Origin: an uncultured Bacteroidales bacterium
Lineage (GTDB): Bacteria; Bacteroidota; Bacteroidia; Bacteroidales; Bacteroidaceae
Assembly (NCBI GenBank): GCA_902782245.1
Contig: CACZMI010000015.1
Span: 1 to 34,695 of the forward strand
Length of the DNA stretch: 34,695 bases
Direction: 5' to 3'
The notes beneath the pieces are model-generated. The model had not been told where the DNA came from, searched no databases, and was given only the letters and a program-made list of their open reading frames with translations. A program made the translations under genes and the position numbers. Positions 9,211 to 18,693 of this stretch are shown here, piece by piece. Position 1 is the first letter of the stretch, and each line of letters begins with the position of its first letter.

Positions 9211-10157
9211 CAGAGTTTGATTCTCTTTACGTTGATAGACTCAAGATCCATTGTGCCCAGACCCAGCTTCTGACCGTCGGGGATATGCTCAATGTTTTCA
9301 AACTTGATGCTCTTGTTTATTCCGGTAAAGAACTTGCCGGCTGCGGTATCTACGGCAACGATATCGGGTGATGCGAACAGGGCCTTGGTAAGAACCACGT
9401 CACTGGCGCTGCGTCCCTGCGGGCCGTTGGTGGCAACGGTGCGGTATGCGTCAACGATATGCAGAACGGCTGGCTTGTAGGTGCAGATATCGGCAATGCA
9501 CTGGTGGAGTCCGCGTGAATGGAAGGCGCGGCGGTCCCAAACGATACCCATGTGGTTCTTCATGGCGCAGGTCATAAGCGCACCGCCATGATTCTTAAGC
9601 ACGGGAACGTTAATCCATTTGTCACACTCTATGATGGCTTTGTGAACCTGAGCGTTCTTGAGTGATACACCCTTGGGAATATCTACCCTCTCATATGATG
9701 ACTGCTCGTGGGCATATACCATGGTGGCGCCGGCTTTCTTCACGGCAGCCTCGATGCCGCTGTGGTCATAGCAGCGGGTCCAGTTGTCACAGGTGTGGTC
9801 AAATACCTTAATCTCGGCTGCGCCAGCATCCTGACACATCTTGATAAGTGCCACTAACAGGTCCGGGTTGGTGTTTCCGGCAAGTTCGGGGGTGCGGTCC
9901 CAGCCTATGTTGGGTTTGATTACTATCTTGTCTCCTTTCTTGATGAAACGGCCTATGCCGCCCAGTTCTTTCATGGCCGCCTCAAGCATGGCTGCAGGTT
10001 CGCCGTTCATTACGGCTGCCAGATCGGCGTTATCGGCTGCTGCAGCAGCACCTGTTGACGGTACGGTCGATGCCATTACATCCATCATACCACTGCTTTT
10101 TACGGTCACTAATGCTCCGGCAGCAGCCAGAGTCTTAAGGAAATCCCTTCTATCCAT
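9210..10157 (-). CDS. DUF362-domain protein with Tat signal
   Basis: A 315-residue protein starting MDRRDFLKTLAAAGALVTV, a twin-arginine (RRDFLK) export signal typical of cofactor-containing proteins. The body matches the DUF362 pattern: IVIKPNIGWDRTPE, NTNPDLLVALIKMCQDAGA, WINVPVLKNHGGALMTCAMKNHMGIVWDRR and HIVDAYRT. DUF362 proteins often sit beside ferredoxins and have no settled activity. This copy lacks its own ferredoxin repeats but is translated just ahead of a polyferredoxin gene, so the pair probably forms a redox module at the membrane. Start choice is supported by the Tat motif at the extreme N-terminus. Confidence 0.75.
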   Translation of the reverse strand: MDRRDFLKTLAAAGALVTVKSSGMMDVMASTVPSTGAAAAADNADLAAVMNGEPAAMLEAAMKELGGIGRFIKKGDKIVIKPNIGWDRTPELAGNTNPDLLVALIKMCQDAGAAEIKVFDHTCDNWTRCYDHSGIEAAVKKAGATMVYAHEQSSYERVDIPKGVSLKNAQVHKAIIECDKWINVPVLKNHGGALMTCAMKNHMGIVWDRRAFHSRGLHQCIADICTYKPAVLHIVDAYRTVATNGPQGRSASDVVLTKALFASPDIVAVDTAAGKFFTGINKSIKFENIEHIPDGQKLGLGTMDLESINVKRIKL

Positions 10158-10350
10158 ATTGGTCTTGTTTGATATTATCGGTTAGCAATATAACTGGTCG
10201 CTAAGGTATGCATTTTGTTCCAATTTCCGTTCCGTTTTAGTTTTATTATATATTTTGTCTACTATTTGCAGTATCTACTATTGTATCAGTAGGCGGAAAT
10301 TGTTAATTTCGCGCAAATTATCAGTTAAACCGCAAAACTCTATAAAAACA
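10158..10350. other. Divergent intergenic region between the DUF362 operon and purH
   Basis: 193 bases, AT-rich, without a plausible gene. It must hold the promoters of both divergent units. Only the purH-side one could be recognised with any support. Confidence 0.6.
10281..10311 (+). promoter_or_regulatory. Candidate purH promoter
   Basis: TTG at 10281-10283 and TAATTTCG at 10304-10311 are 20 bases apart. This is close to the Bacteroidetes TTTG-N19-21-TAnnTTTG pattern, with one mismatch in the -7 box, and lies 39 bases before the purH ATG. Confidence 0.4.
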
Positions 10351-11877
10351 ATGTCCGAAACAAAAAGAATTTCATCAGCTCTGATATCGGTTTTCCATAA
10401 GGACGGCCTTGACGAGATTATCAGCAAGCTTCACCAGGAGGGTGTCAAACTCATTTCAACAGGCGGAACCCAGCGTTTCATCGAATCCCTTGGCGTGCCT
10501 TGCCAGGCAGTTGAGGAACTCACAGGTTATCCCTCAATCCTGGGTGGCCGTGTAAAGACCCTTCATCCCAAAGTATTCGGCGGCATTCTGGCCCGCAGGG
10601 AGGAGGAGAACGATATGGCTCAGATGGCCAGTTATGACATTCCTGAGATTGATCTGGTGATTGTGGATCTTTATCCTTTTGAGGATACCGTAAAGTCCGG
10701 TGCAGAGGATGCGGACATCATCGAGAAGATAGATATAGGCGGCATATCCCTTATCCGTGCCGGTGCCAAGAATTTCAAGGATGCAGTTATAGTAGCCAGC
10801 AAGGATCAGTACAAGCCTCTGCTTGATATCCTGAACGAGCGTGGCGCCGAGACCACACTTGAGGAGCGCCGCTGGTTCGCCAAGGAGGCATTTGCCGTTT
10901 CATCATACTATGACAGCTGCATTTACAACTGGTTTGCCGCAGGTCAGGATGAGGATCATTTCCGTCTGGCTCTGGACGGCCATAAGGCTATGCGTTACGG
11001 CGAGAACCCCCATCAGAACGGCGTGTTCCACGGTGATCTTGATGCAATGTTCGATCAGGTACACGGCAAGGAGATATCTTACAACAACCTGCTTGACATC
11101 AACGCAGCAGTTGACCTGATAGATGAGTTCGATGAGACCACATTCGCCATACTCAAGCACAACAACGCATGCGGTGTGGCTTCACGTCCTACACTGCTCG
11201 AGGCCTGGAAGGATGCCCTTGCAGGTGATCCCGTATCTGCATTCGGCGGCGTGCTGGTAGCCAACGCTCCCATTGACAAGGCTACAGCCGAGGAGATAAA
11301 CAAGATATTCTTTGAGGTAATCATAGCTCCCGATTATGACTTTGACGCCCTTGAGATACTGGGTCAGAAAAAGAACCGTATCATACTGGTGCGCAAGGAT
11401 CAGAAACTCCCCGTCAAGCTGGTACGTTCGGCCCTGAACGGCGTGCTTGTACAGGATAAGGATACCAAGGTTGAGACTCCCGATGACCTCAAGCTGGTAA
11501 CCTCACGCAAGCCCTCAGACCAGGAGGTTGACGATATGCTCTTTGCCAACAAGATAGTTAAGAACAGCAAGAGCAACTCTATAGTATTTGCCCGCGGCAA
11601 GCAGTTGCTGGCAAGCGGTGTAGGTCAGACATCACGTGTGGATGCCCTCAAGCAGGCAGTAGAGAAGGCACACGGATTCGGATTCACACTGGAGGGTGCG
11701 GCAATGGCAAGTGACGCTTTCTTCCCGTTTCCCGACTGTGTGGAACTGGCCGATAAGGCAGGCGTCAAGAACGTTATCCATCCGGGAGGCTCGGTACGTG
11801 ACCAAGAGTCAATAGACTACTGCGAGCAGCATGACATGACAATGGTCATGACCGGTTTCCGTCATTTCAAACATTGA
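10351..11877 (+). CDS. purH: Bifunctional AICAR formyltransferase / IMP cyclohydrolase
   Basis: It catalyses the last two steps of IMP synthesis. I use the ATG at 10351 (MSETKRISSALISVF), which gives 508 residues, normal for PurH. Further upstream in-frame TTG starts would add a basic tail inside the promoter region. The N-terminal MGS-like cyclohydrolase domain shows KLISTGGTQRFIESLG and LGGRVKTLHPKVFGGIL. The C-terminal formyltransferase has the catalytic KHNNACG (K269, H270) and the ending HPGGSVRDQESIDYC. It is the first gene of the run leading into mreB, 26 bases downstream, the usual Bacteroidales order. Confidence 0.95.
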   Translation: MSETKRISSALISVFHKDGLDEIISKLHQEGVKLISTGGTQRFIESLGVPCQAVEELTGYPSILGGRVKTLHPKVFGGILARREEENDMAQMASYDIPEIDLVIVDLYPFEDTVKSGAEDADIIEKIDIGGISLIRAGAKNFKDAVIVASKDQYKPLLDILNERGAETTLEERRWFAKEAFAVSSYYDSCIYNWFAAGQDEDHFRLALDGHKAMRYGENPHQNGVFHGDLDAMFDQVHGKEISYNNLLDINAAVDLIDEFDETTFAILKHNNACGVASRPTLLEAWKDALAGDPVSAFGGVLVANAPIDKATAEEINKIFFEVIIAPDYDFDALEILGQKKNRIILVRKDQKLPVKLVRSALNGVLVQDKDTKVETPDDLKLVTSRKPSDQEVDDMLFANKIVKNSKSNSIVFARGKQLLASGVGQTSRVDALKQAVEKAHGFGFTLEGAAMASDAFFPFPDCVELADKAGVKNVIHPGGSVRDQESIDYCEQHDMTMVMTGFRHFKH

Positions 11878-11903
11878 TTTCTAACTAATTACTGGATATT
11901 AAA

Positions 11904-12926
11904 GTGGGACTGTTTTCATTAACACAAGAGTTGTCGATGGACCTTGGCACCGCCAATACCATCATAATGCACAACGATAAGATTGTAGTGAACGAGCCTT
12001 CGATCGTTGCACTTGACAACCGTACCGACAAGATGGTGGCAGTGGGCAATCAGGCCAAGATGATGTATGAGAAGACCAACAAGGATATCCGCGTGGTCCG
12101 TCCTTTGAGAAACGGTGTGATTGCCGATTTCGATGCCTGCGAGCAGATGATGCGCGGTCTGATAGGTATGGTTGATACCGGCCGCCGCCTCTTCTCACCC
12201 TCACTCAAGATGGTGATAGGTGTTCCGTCGGGCAGTACTGAGGTTGAGCTCCGTGCCGTACGTGACAGCGCCGAGCATGCCGGAGGCCGTGAGGTATACA
12301 TGCTGTTTGAGCCTATGGCAGCCGCTATAGGTATCGGCATTGACGTACTCGCCCCCGAGGGCAACATGATTGTCGATATAGGTGGCGGTACAACCGAGAT
12401 TGCCGTTATCTCTCTGGGAGGTCTGGTATCCAACAACTCCGTAAAGGTGGCCGGCGATGATTTTACAGCCGATATCCAGGAGTACATGGGCCGTCAGCAC
12501 AACGTGAAGGTATCTGAGCGTATGGCCGAGCGTATCAAGATAAACGTAGGCGCCGCCCTTACCGAACTGGGTGACGATGCCCCCGAGGATTATATCGTAA
12601 ACGGCCCCAACAAGATTACAGCCCTGCCCATGTCAATCCCCGTATGCTATCAGGAGATTGCACATTGTCTGGACCGCTCAATCGCCAAGATAGAGAGTGC
12701 CGTGCTCAACGCACTTGAGAACACTCCTCCTGAACTCTATGCCGATATCCTCAAGAACGGCATCTACCTGTCAGGCGGCGGCTCCATGCTTCGTGGTATC
12801 AGCAAGCGTCTGGCCGACAAGATAGGAATTGAGTTCCACGTGGCCGATGAGCCTCTGCTGAGCGTAGCCAAGGGTACAGGCGTGGCTCTTAAGAATGTAG
12901 ACCGTTTCTCATTCCTGATGAGATAA
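11904..12926 (+). CDS. mreB: Rod-shape-determining actin homologue MreB
   Basis: A 340-residue bacterial actin that forms membrane-bound filaments and steers lateral wall synthesis. The GTG at 11904 gives the family start MGLFSLTQELSMDLGTANTII, with phosphate-1 motif DLGTANT, phosphate-2 motif IVDIGGGTTEIAVISLGG and adenosine motif YLSGGGSMLRG. FEPMAAAIGIGIDV is also characteristic. It leads mreC, mreD, mrdA and rodA with short gaps, so the whole elongasome core is probably one transcript. Confidence 0.95.
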   Translation: MGLFSLTQELSMDLGTANTIIMHNDKIVVNEPSIVALDNRTDKMVAVGNQAKMMYEKTNKDIRVVRPLRNGVIADFDACEQMMRGLIGMVDTGRRLFSPSLKMVIGVPSGSTEVELRAVRDSAEHAGGREVYMLFEPMAAAIGIGIDVLAPEGNMIVDIGGGTTEIAVISLGGLVSNNSVKVAGDDFTADIQEYMGRQHNVKVSERMAERIKINVGAALTELGDDAPEDYIVNGPNKITALPMSIPVCYQEIAHCLDRSIAKIESAVLNALENTPPELYADILKNGIYLSGGGSMLRGISKRLADKIGIEFHVADEPLLSVAKGTGVALKNVDRFSFLMR

Positions 12927-12942
12927 AGCCTCAAGGAAAGCC

Positions 12943-13755
12943 GTGCGTACGCTACTGGATTTTTTGGTAAAGCACAGCTACGTTTTCCTGTTCATACTGC
13001 TGGAGGTCCTGTCGCTGGTGCTTCTGTTCGGTTTCAACGACCGGCAGAATGAGGCCTTTATGACATCGGCCAACTCCATGTCCGGCACGCTCTTTGAGTG
13101 GCGAACCGACGTAGGTCAGTATTTCAGTCTCAAAAAAGAGAATGATGCACTGGTGGAGGAGAATGTGCGTCTGCACAACCTGCTCATAGAGAAGACTGAC
13201 AGCCAGACGGTAAGGATGATGGGGACTCTGTCATCGGACAACGTGATAGCGGCACGCGTGGTTGACAATTCGGTCCGTAAGGATGACAACTACATAACCA
13301 TCAACAAGGGCCGCCGTGACGGAATATCACAGGGTATGGGCGTCTATAGCGCGCAGGGTGTGGTAGGCGTGATCATGGCTGCAGGCCGCAGTTACTCCAT
13401 CATATTGCCGGTGCTCAACGGCAATACCAGCATCAGTTGTAAGGTTAAGGACCACGACAGTTTCGGATTCCTGGAGTGGGGCGGCGGTGACCCCTATGTG
13501 GCACAGATAAAGGATATGCCCTATCATGCCGACATCCAGGCGGGCGATACCATAGTGACTACCGGTTTTTCATCGGTGTTTCCACAGGATATACCGGTGG
13601 GTATAGTAAAGGATGTGGAGCATGCCAGGAACGGATATACGCTCAGGGTGAATGTGAATCTGGCAGTTGATATGTCAGACCTGAGATGGGTGTATGTCCA
13701 TACCCGTACGGCCGATCCCGAGATAGAAGAGTTGTATAATCTGATAAATGACTGA
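12943..13755 (+). CDS. mreC: Rod-shape-determining protein MreC
   Basis: A 270-residue bitopic inner-membrane protein linking MreB to periplasmic wall enzymes. The GTG start at 12943 follows an AAGGAAAG ribosome-binding-like sequence. One N-terminal membrane segment (about residues 10-30, YVFLFILLEVLSLVLLFGF) precedes a coiled coil (about 62-90) and the double beta-barrel domain, with INKGRRDGISQGMGVYSAQGVVGVI and IQAGDTIVTTGFSSVFPQDIPVGIV as conserved MreC elements. It lies 16 bases after mreB and 3 bases before mreD. Confidence 0.93.
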   Translation: MRTLLDFLVKHSYVFLFILLEVLSLVLLFGFNDRQNEAFMTSANSMSGTLFEWRTDVGQYFSLKKENDALVEENVRLHNLLIEKTDSQTVRMMGTLSSDNVIAARVVDNSVRKDDNYITINKGRRDGISQGMGVYSAQGVVGVIMAAGRSYSIILPVLNGNTSISCKVKDHDSFGFLEWGGGDPYVAQIKDMPYHADIQAGDTIVTTGFSSVFPQDIPVGIVKDVEHARNGYTLRVNVNLAVDMSDLRWVYVHTRTADPEIEELYNLIND

Positions 13756-13758
13756 GCC

Positions 13759-14277
13759 ATGGAGAAAGGATCATTCATATCAAGACTCTTCACGCTGATA
13801 GGACTGGTGCTGCTTCAGGTACTGTTCCTTAACAGGATCAACCTGTTCGGGTATGTTACCCCGCTTTTCTATATCTGGATGATAGCCCGTTTTGACAGTT
13901 CCATGTCCCGTACATCCATTCTGCTGTGGGCTTTTTTCCTCGGACTTTCAATAGATATTTTTTCCGGAACACCCGGATTGAATGCTGCAGCGGCTACTCT
14001 TGTGGCCATGTTCCAGCCGGGCATAGTCAAACTGTTCGTGCCATTGGACCGTCATGATGTGCTGTTACCCTGCTCAGCATCCATGGGCGGCCGCCAGTTT
14101 GCAGGTTATCTGCTGCTTATCACGGCATTGCATCATACCGTTTACTTTATTCTGCTCAGCATTCCGCTGGGAGACTGGACCGTACTTGTGCTGAAGGTAG
14201 TATTCAGCACCCTGCTCACATTCCTCTTTATGCTGGTAGCGGAATCCGTTACAGGCCGTTCTGTTCCCAAACACTGA
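13759..14277 (+). CDS. mreD: Rod-shape-determining protein MreD
   Basis: A 172-residue polytopic membrane protein with about five to six hydrophobic segments. Its position between mreC and the PBP2 gene, and the motif LWAFFLGLSIDIFSGTPGLNAAA (FxxGLxxDxxSGxxxG, with a conserved Asp), identify MreD. MreD works with MreC in the elongasome. Sequence conservation of this family is low, so the call rests on context together with the topology and the motif. Confidence 0.88.
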   Translation: MEKGSFISRLFTLIGLVLLQVLFLNRINLFGYVTPLFYIWMIARFDSSMSRTSILLWAFFLGLSIDIFSGTPGLNAAAATLVAMFQPGIVKLFVPLDRHDVLLPCSASMGGRQFAGYLLLITALHHTVYFILLSIPLGDWTVLVLKVVFSTLLTFLFMLVAESVTGRSVPKH

Positions 14278-14284
14278 CATAGCG

Positions 14285-16129
14285 GTGAAGAACCACAGGT
14301 TTGACAACAGGAAATTCGTTATCGGCCTAATGGTCGTGCTGGTAGTTTTGCTTTATGTCGGGCGTCTGGTCCAGATACAACTTATAGATACCCGTTACCG
14401 TAATTCGGCCGATAACAACGCACTCTATTACCGTACCGTTTATCCCACCCGCGGCGTAATCTATGACCGCAAGGGACGTATGATTGTGAGTAACCAGCCG
14501 TCATTTGACGTCACGGTGGTTATTCGTAACGTGAAAGACCTGGATACTCTGGCATTCTGCCGTTCGCTGGATATAACCAGGGAGTATTTTGACACCCGTA
14601 TGTCCGATATCCGCAACCGCCGTAAGAATCCCGGATACTCACCCTATACGGAGCAGATATTCCTGGCACAGATGTCATTTGATGAGATATCCGACTTTAG
14701 GGAGAACCTGTACAGGTTCAACGGGTTCGGAATAACACAGCGTCAGCAGCGTAAGTACAGTTATGAGGCAGCGGCACACCTTCTGGGCGATCTGGGAGAG
14801 GTCTCCAAAAGTGAGATGGAGGAAGACAGCTGGTACACCCAGGGTGATGTGATAGGCAAGCAGGGAGTAGAGAAATACTACGAGTCCAGACTGCGCGGGC
14901 AGAAGGGAACCGAGGTACTGCTTAAGGATGCTTACGGTCGTATACAGGGCAGTTATTATGACGGTGAGTATGACAAGGAAGCCATACCCGGCCGTAACCT
15001 GACGCTGGGCCTTGACATAGATCTGCAGATGCTGGGAGAGAAACTGATGCAGAACAAGATAGGCAGCATTGTGGCTATCGAACCCAAGACCGGTGAGATT
15101 CTCTGTATGGTATCGGCCCCGTCGTTCAATCCTTCGGAGTTATCCGGCCGACATCGCGGAGAACATTATCAGGAGTTGCAGTCCAGACCCGACAAGCCTC
15201 TGCTCAACCGTCCCATCCAGGGAACCTATCCTCCCGGCTCAACATTCAAGACATCACAGGCACTGACTCTGCTGCAGGAGGGTATCATTGATACCAGGAC
15301 CAAATATCCCTGTAATGACGGATTCTCATTCCGCGGTCTGAGGGTGGGCTGTCACTCACATTCGTCTCCGCTTGATCTGAATTTTGCCATAGCCACATCA
15401 TGCAACAGCTATTTCTGCTGGGGTTACTACTATATGATAGGCGCCGCCAAATACGGTACGCCGCAGAAAGCCCTTACAGTATGGAAGGACTATATGGTCG
15501 AGATGGGTTTCGGCTACACGCTGGGAGTTGACCTTCCCGGCGAGGCCCGAGGCATGATACCCAACTCCGATTATTATGACCGTCATTACAACCGCTCCTG
15601 GAACGGACTCACTACCATAAGCAACTCCATCGGTCAGGGTGAGGTTACCCTTACCCCGCTTCAGATTGCCAACCTGGGTGCCACCATCGCCAACCGCGGT
15701 TATTACATCACTCCCCACGTGGTAAAGACCGTTGACGGCGAGCCGCAGGATACCGCCTATACCAAACGCCATTATGTGAGTGTTGACAAGGAGAACTATG
15801 AGATTGTGGTTCAAGGCATGCGCCAATCAGTCATTGATGGTACATGCCGATCGGCCAATAACCGGAATTATGTTGTGTGCGGCAAGACCGGAACGGCACA
15901 GAACCGTGGTATAGACCACTCGGTGTTTATGGGATTCGCTCCCATGGATGATCCGCAGATTGCCATTGCGGTTTATGTCGAGAACGGCGGATTCGGTGCG
16001 GTGTACGGCGTACCGATAGGCGCTCTTATGATGGAGCAGTATATCATGGGCGGGCTCTCTGAGGCCAGCCAGCGTAAGGTTGAGGATTATTCAAGTCGTG
16101 TGATAGATTATGGAGAGGAGGAACGTTGA
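14285..16129 (+). CDS. mrdA: Penicillin-binding protein 2, elongation transpeptidase
   Basis: A 614-residue class B PBP that cross-links peptidoglycan during cell elongation together with RodA. The GTG start at 14285 yields a short cytoplasmic tail, one membrane anchor (FVIGLMVVLVVLLYVGRL) and the N-terminal pedestal with YPTRGVIYDRKGRMIVSN. The transpeptidase domain carries the SxxK nucleophile (Ser319-Thr-Phe-Lys322), SxN (S372-C-N374) and KTG (K534-T-G). Its last 20 bases overlap the start of rodA, indicating coupled translation. Confidence 0.95.
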   Translation: MKNHRFDNRKFVIGLMVVLVVLLYVGRLVQIQLIDTRYRNSADNNALYYRTVYPTRGVIYDRKGRMIVSNQPSFDVTVVIRNVKDLDTLAFCRSLDITREYFDTRMSDIRNRRKNPGYSPYTEQIFLAQMSFDEISDFRENLYRFNGFGITQRQQRKYSYEAAAHLLGDLGEVSKSEMEEDSWYTQGDVIGKQGVEKYYESRLRGQKGTEVLLKDAYGRIQGSYYDGEYDKEAIPGRNLTLGLDIDLQMLGEKLMQNKIGSIVAIEPKTGEILCMVSAPSFNPSELSGRHRGEHYQELQSRPDKPLLNRPIQGTYPPGSTFKTSQALTLLQEGIIDTRTKYPCNDGFSFRGLRVGCHSHSSPLDLNFAIATSCNSYFCWGYYYMIGAAKYGTPQKALTVWKDYMVEMGFGYTLGVDLPGEARGMIPNSDYYDRHYNRSWNGLTTISNSIGQGEVTLTPLQIANLGATIANRGYYITPHVVKTVDGEPQDTAYTKRHYVSVDKENYEIVVQGMRQSVIDGTCRSANNRNYVVCGKTGTAQNRGIDHSVFMGFAPMDDPQIAIAVYVENGGFGAVYGVPIGALMMEQYIMGGLSEASQRKVEDYSSRVIDYGEEER

Positions 16130-17567
16130 CATATTGGGCAAACTTGACTGGCTTACGGTACTGCTGGTGCTGGTCATAGTAGTATGCGGTTGGTTCAGCA
16201 TATGCGGGGCAAGCGCCAATGTGGAGAATGTTGACCTGTTCTCATTCTCAACCCGTCCCGGCAAGCAGATGGTGTGGATACTTTGTGCCCTGGCGCTTGG
16301 CGTCATAGTATTGTTCATCAACCAGAATTTCCTTAACTCATACGCCTATATCATATACATAGCGATGGTGCTGCTGCTTATAGTCACCATCTTTGTGGCA
16401 AAGGACACCAAAGGCTCCCGTTCGTGGCTCAATCTGGGTCCTGTAAGTCTTCAGCCTGCCGAATTCGCCAAATTCGCCACAGCACTGGCGCTTGCCAAAT
16501 TTGTGGACCGGTTTGACTTCAATCTGTCATATCCTGCCGATCTGCTCAAGGCCTGCGCCGTATTCCTGGTCCCCATGCTGCTGATAATATGCCAGAACGA
16601 GACAGGATCGGCACTGGTATATCTGGCATTCCTGCTGGTATTGTACAGGGAGGGTATGACCGGAAGCATACTGTTTCTGGGATTCTGTGCGGTGCTTTTC
16701 TTTATACTGGAAATAAAATACAGCCCTGTCAGTTTCGGCGACCAGCCTTTCCAGGTTGGAACATGGCTGGTCCTTACCATAATCCAACTGCTGGAGGCGC
16801 TCATGATATGGATAATGTCACGTGACCGCAACCTCTCACTGACCGTGTTGGGAATAGGGCTGGGCGGAATGCTGGTGGGACTTGCCGTATCACTCTCCAT
16901 CATCCCCTTCAAGGTGACATGGCTGCAGATGGGACTCATTGCCGTAACAAGCGTCTATATAGTTTTCCGTTCACTCAAGGATATGGTACGCCGATACATC
17001 TGGGTTGCGGTTTTTGCCGTAGGATCCATAGGTTACCTGTTATCGGTCGATTACGCATTCAATGATATCCTTAAACCTCACCAGCGCACCCGCATAAACG
17101 TGATACTGGGCTTGGAGGATGATCCCCAGGGAGCCGGATATAACGTGAATCAGTCACTGATTGCCATAGGTTCGGGCGGACTTACCGGTAAGGGATTCAT
17201 GAAAGGTACACAGACCAAACTCAAATATGTGCCCGAGCAGGATACCGATTTCATATTCTGCACCGTGGGCGAGGAACAGGGATTCAAAGGCTCGCTTTTT
17301 GTGCTGCTGCTCTATATGGGTCTGCTGTTGCGTCTTATCGTACTTGCCGAGCGGCAGTCATCAGTATTCGGCCGGGTATACGGATACTCTGTAGTATGCA
17401 TACTGCTGTTCCACCTATTTATAAATATAGGAATGGTATTGGGCATCACGCCCGTAATAGGAATCCCCCTGCCGTTCTTCAGTTACGGAGGCTCCTCACT
17501 CTGGGGGTTCACCATACTCTTGGCCGTCTTCCTCCGCATCGACTGCGAACGCACCACCTCCTACTGA
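16110..17567 (+). CDS. rodA: SEDS peptidoglycan glycosyltransferase RodA
   Basis: A 485-residue polytopic SEDS protein that polymerises lipid II into glycan strands for side-wall growth, paired with the PBP2 encoded just upstream. The ATG at 16110 lies inside mrdA and gives MERRNVDILGKLDWLTVLL, whose length before the first membrane segment matches other Bacteroidales RodA proteins. A TTG at 16134 is possible but less fitting. Conserved features include the first-membrane-segment motif GWFSICGAS, AWLNLGP-like SWLNLGPVSLQPAEFAKF, and the catalytic-loop region IGSGGLTGKGFMKGTQ followed by PEQDTDFIFCTVGEEQGF. It ends 13 bases before the convergent ricT gene. Confidence 0.94.
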   Translation: MERRNVDILGKLDWLTVLLVLVIVVCGWFSICGASANVENVDLFSFSTRPGKQMVWILCALALGVIVLFINQNFLNSYAYIIYIAMVLLLIVTIFVAKDTKGSRSWLNLGPVSLQPAEFAKFATALALAKFVDRFDFNLSYPADLLKACAVFLVPMLLIICQNETGSALVYLAFLLVLYREGMTGSILFLGFCAVLFFILEIKYSPVSFGDQPFQVGTWLVLTIIQLLEALMIWIMSRDRNLSLTVLGIGLGGMLVGLAVSLSIIPFKVTWLQMGLIAVTSVYIVFRSLKDMVRRYIWVAVFAVGSIGYLLSVDYAFNDILKPHQRTRINVILGLEDDPQGAGYNVNQSLIAIGSGGLTGKGFMKGTQTKLKYVPEQDTDFIFCTVGEEQGFKGSLFVLLLYMGLLLRLIVLAERQSSVFGRVYGYSVVCILLFHLFINIGMVLGITPVIGIPLPFFSYGGSSLWGFTILLAVFLRIDCERTTSY

Positions 17568-17580
17568 AAAAGCTCCCCTT

Positions 17581-18693
17581 TTATTGTTGTTGAGGACGGG
17601 GTCCGCGGTTGGGGCGATGCTTTTTCTTCTTTTTCTTTTTGTCAAAGCGGGACAGGTCGCCGTCGGTGAGGATGTCGTTCTCTATGCGGGAGTCGGTCTT
17701 GACTACGCTCTCATCTAGGCTTAATGGTTTCTGGCCCTTGCGGTTAAGGGCAATAATCTCAAGCGCCCTGGCCGGAGTGATGGTCTCCACGTTGGCTGCA
17801 AACACCTTATCGGTTGAGTATGATATCTGACCGTTCAGGATATCGGCCTTAAAGAAATAGTAAGTGCTGTCCTTGGTCTCAAGCGGAATGTCACGTGACG
17901 GGAATCCCTTCTGTGCCTCTACGTAGGCATCTACCTCATAGTTGAGGCAGCACTTGAGTTTGGCGCATTGGCCTGCCAGTTTCTGCGGGTTCATGGAGAG
18001 GTCCTGGAAACGGGCGGCACCGGTTGAGACCGATACAAAGCTGGTCATCCATGTGGTGCAACAGAGCTCTCTGCCGCAGGGGCCGATACCACCTATGCGG
18101 CCTGCCTCCTGACGGGCACCTATCTGTTTCATCTCAATACGAACGTGGAACGCATCGGCCAGCACCTTGATGAGTTGACGGAAATCCACACGGCCATCTG
18201 CAATGTAGTAGAAGATGGCCTTGAGACCGTCACCCTGATACTCCACGTCACCAATCTTCATCTCCAGGCCCAGGTCCTTGGCAATCTGGCGGGAACGGAT
18301 CATGGTGTCATGCTCGCGGGCCTTTGCCTCGGCATACTTCTCCATATCAACCTCACGGGCCTTGCGGTATACGCGCTTGATCTCAATGTCGGGGCGCAGG
18401 TTGGCCTTCTTCATCTGGAGTTGTACCAGACGTCCGGTCATTGTGACGGTACCAATATCGTGGCCGGGATTGGACTCCACGGCAACGATGTCACCCTTTT
18501 CCAGAGGCAGTTTGTTGGAGTTGATAAAGAATCCCTTGCGGGTGTTCTTGAACTGAACCTCAACGTAGTCGCCCTCATCGGCCCCCGGTACACCTGCCAG
18601 ATAGTCAAAAGAGTGGAGTTGGCCCATTGACCGGCCGCAACCCTTGCAGCAGATTCCGCCGCTGCCGTTATTGAGTATGAAATCCTGATCCAT
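17581..18693 (-). CDS. PSP1-domain protein, RicT/YaaT-like
   Basis: A 370-residue protein with the PSP1 fold. In Bacillus the homologue RicT (YaaT) works with RicA and RicF in an Fe-S complex affecting RNA maturation. Visible features are an N-terminal cysteine cluster CCKGCGR (C15, C16, C19), the core RVDFRQLIKVLADAFHVRIEMKQIGARQEA, the cysteine motifs GPCGRELCC (about 203-212) and CAKLKCCLNYE (about 238-248), and a strongly basic lysine-rich tail. Its start codon overlaps the holB stop by one base (TAATG). A holB-PSP1 pair is widespread in bacteria, which supports the assignment. No RicA or RicF homologue is in the window, so a role identical to Bacillus is not assured. Confidence 0.8.
   Translation of the reverse strand: MDQDFILNNGSGGICCKGCGRSMGQLHSFDYLAGVPGADEGDYVEVQFKNTRKGFFINSNKLPLEKGDIVAVESNPGHDIGTVTMTGRLVQLQMKKANLRPDIEIKRVYRKAREVDMEKYAEAKAREHDTMIRSRQIAKDLGLEMKIGDVEYQGDGLKAIFYYIADGRVDFRQLIKVLADAFHVRIEMKQIGARQEAGRIGGIGPCGRELCCTTWMTSFVSVSTGAARFQDLSMNPQKLAGQCAKLKCCLNYEVDAYVEAQKGFPSRDIPLETKDSTYYFFKADILNGQISYSTDKVFAANVETITPARALEIIALNRKGQKPLSLDESVVKTDSRIENDILTDGDLSRFDKKKKKKKHRPNRGPRPQQQ

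Noticed and set aside
10255-10350. Upstream TTG start for purH
   Set aside because: The extension is unlike PurH, lies on the promoter, and the ATG at 10351 gives the standard N-terminus.
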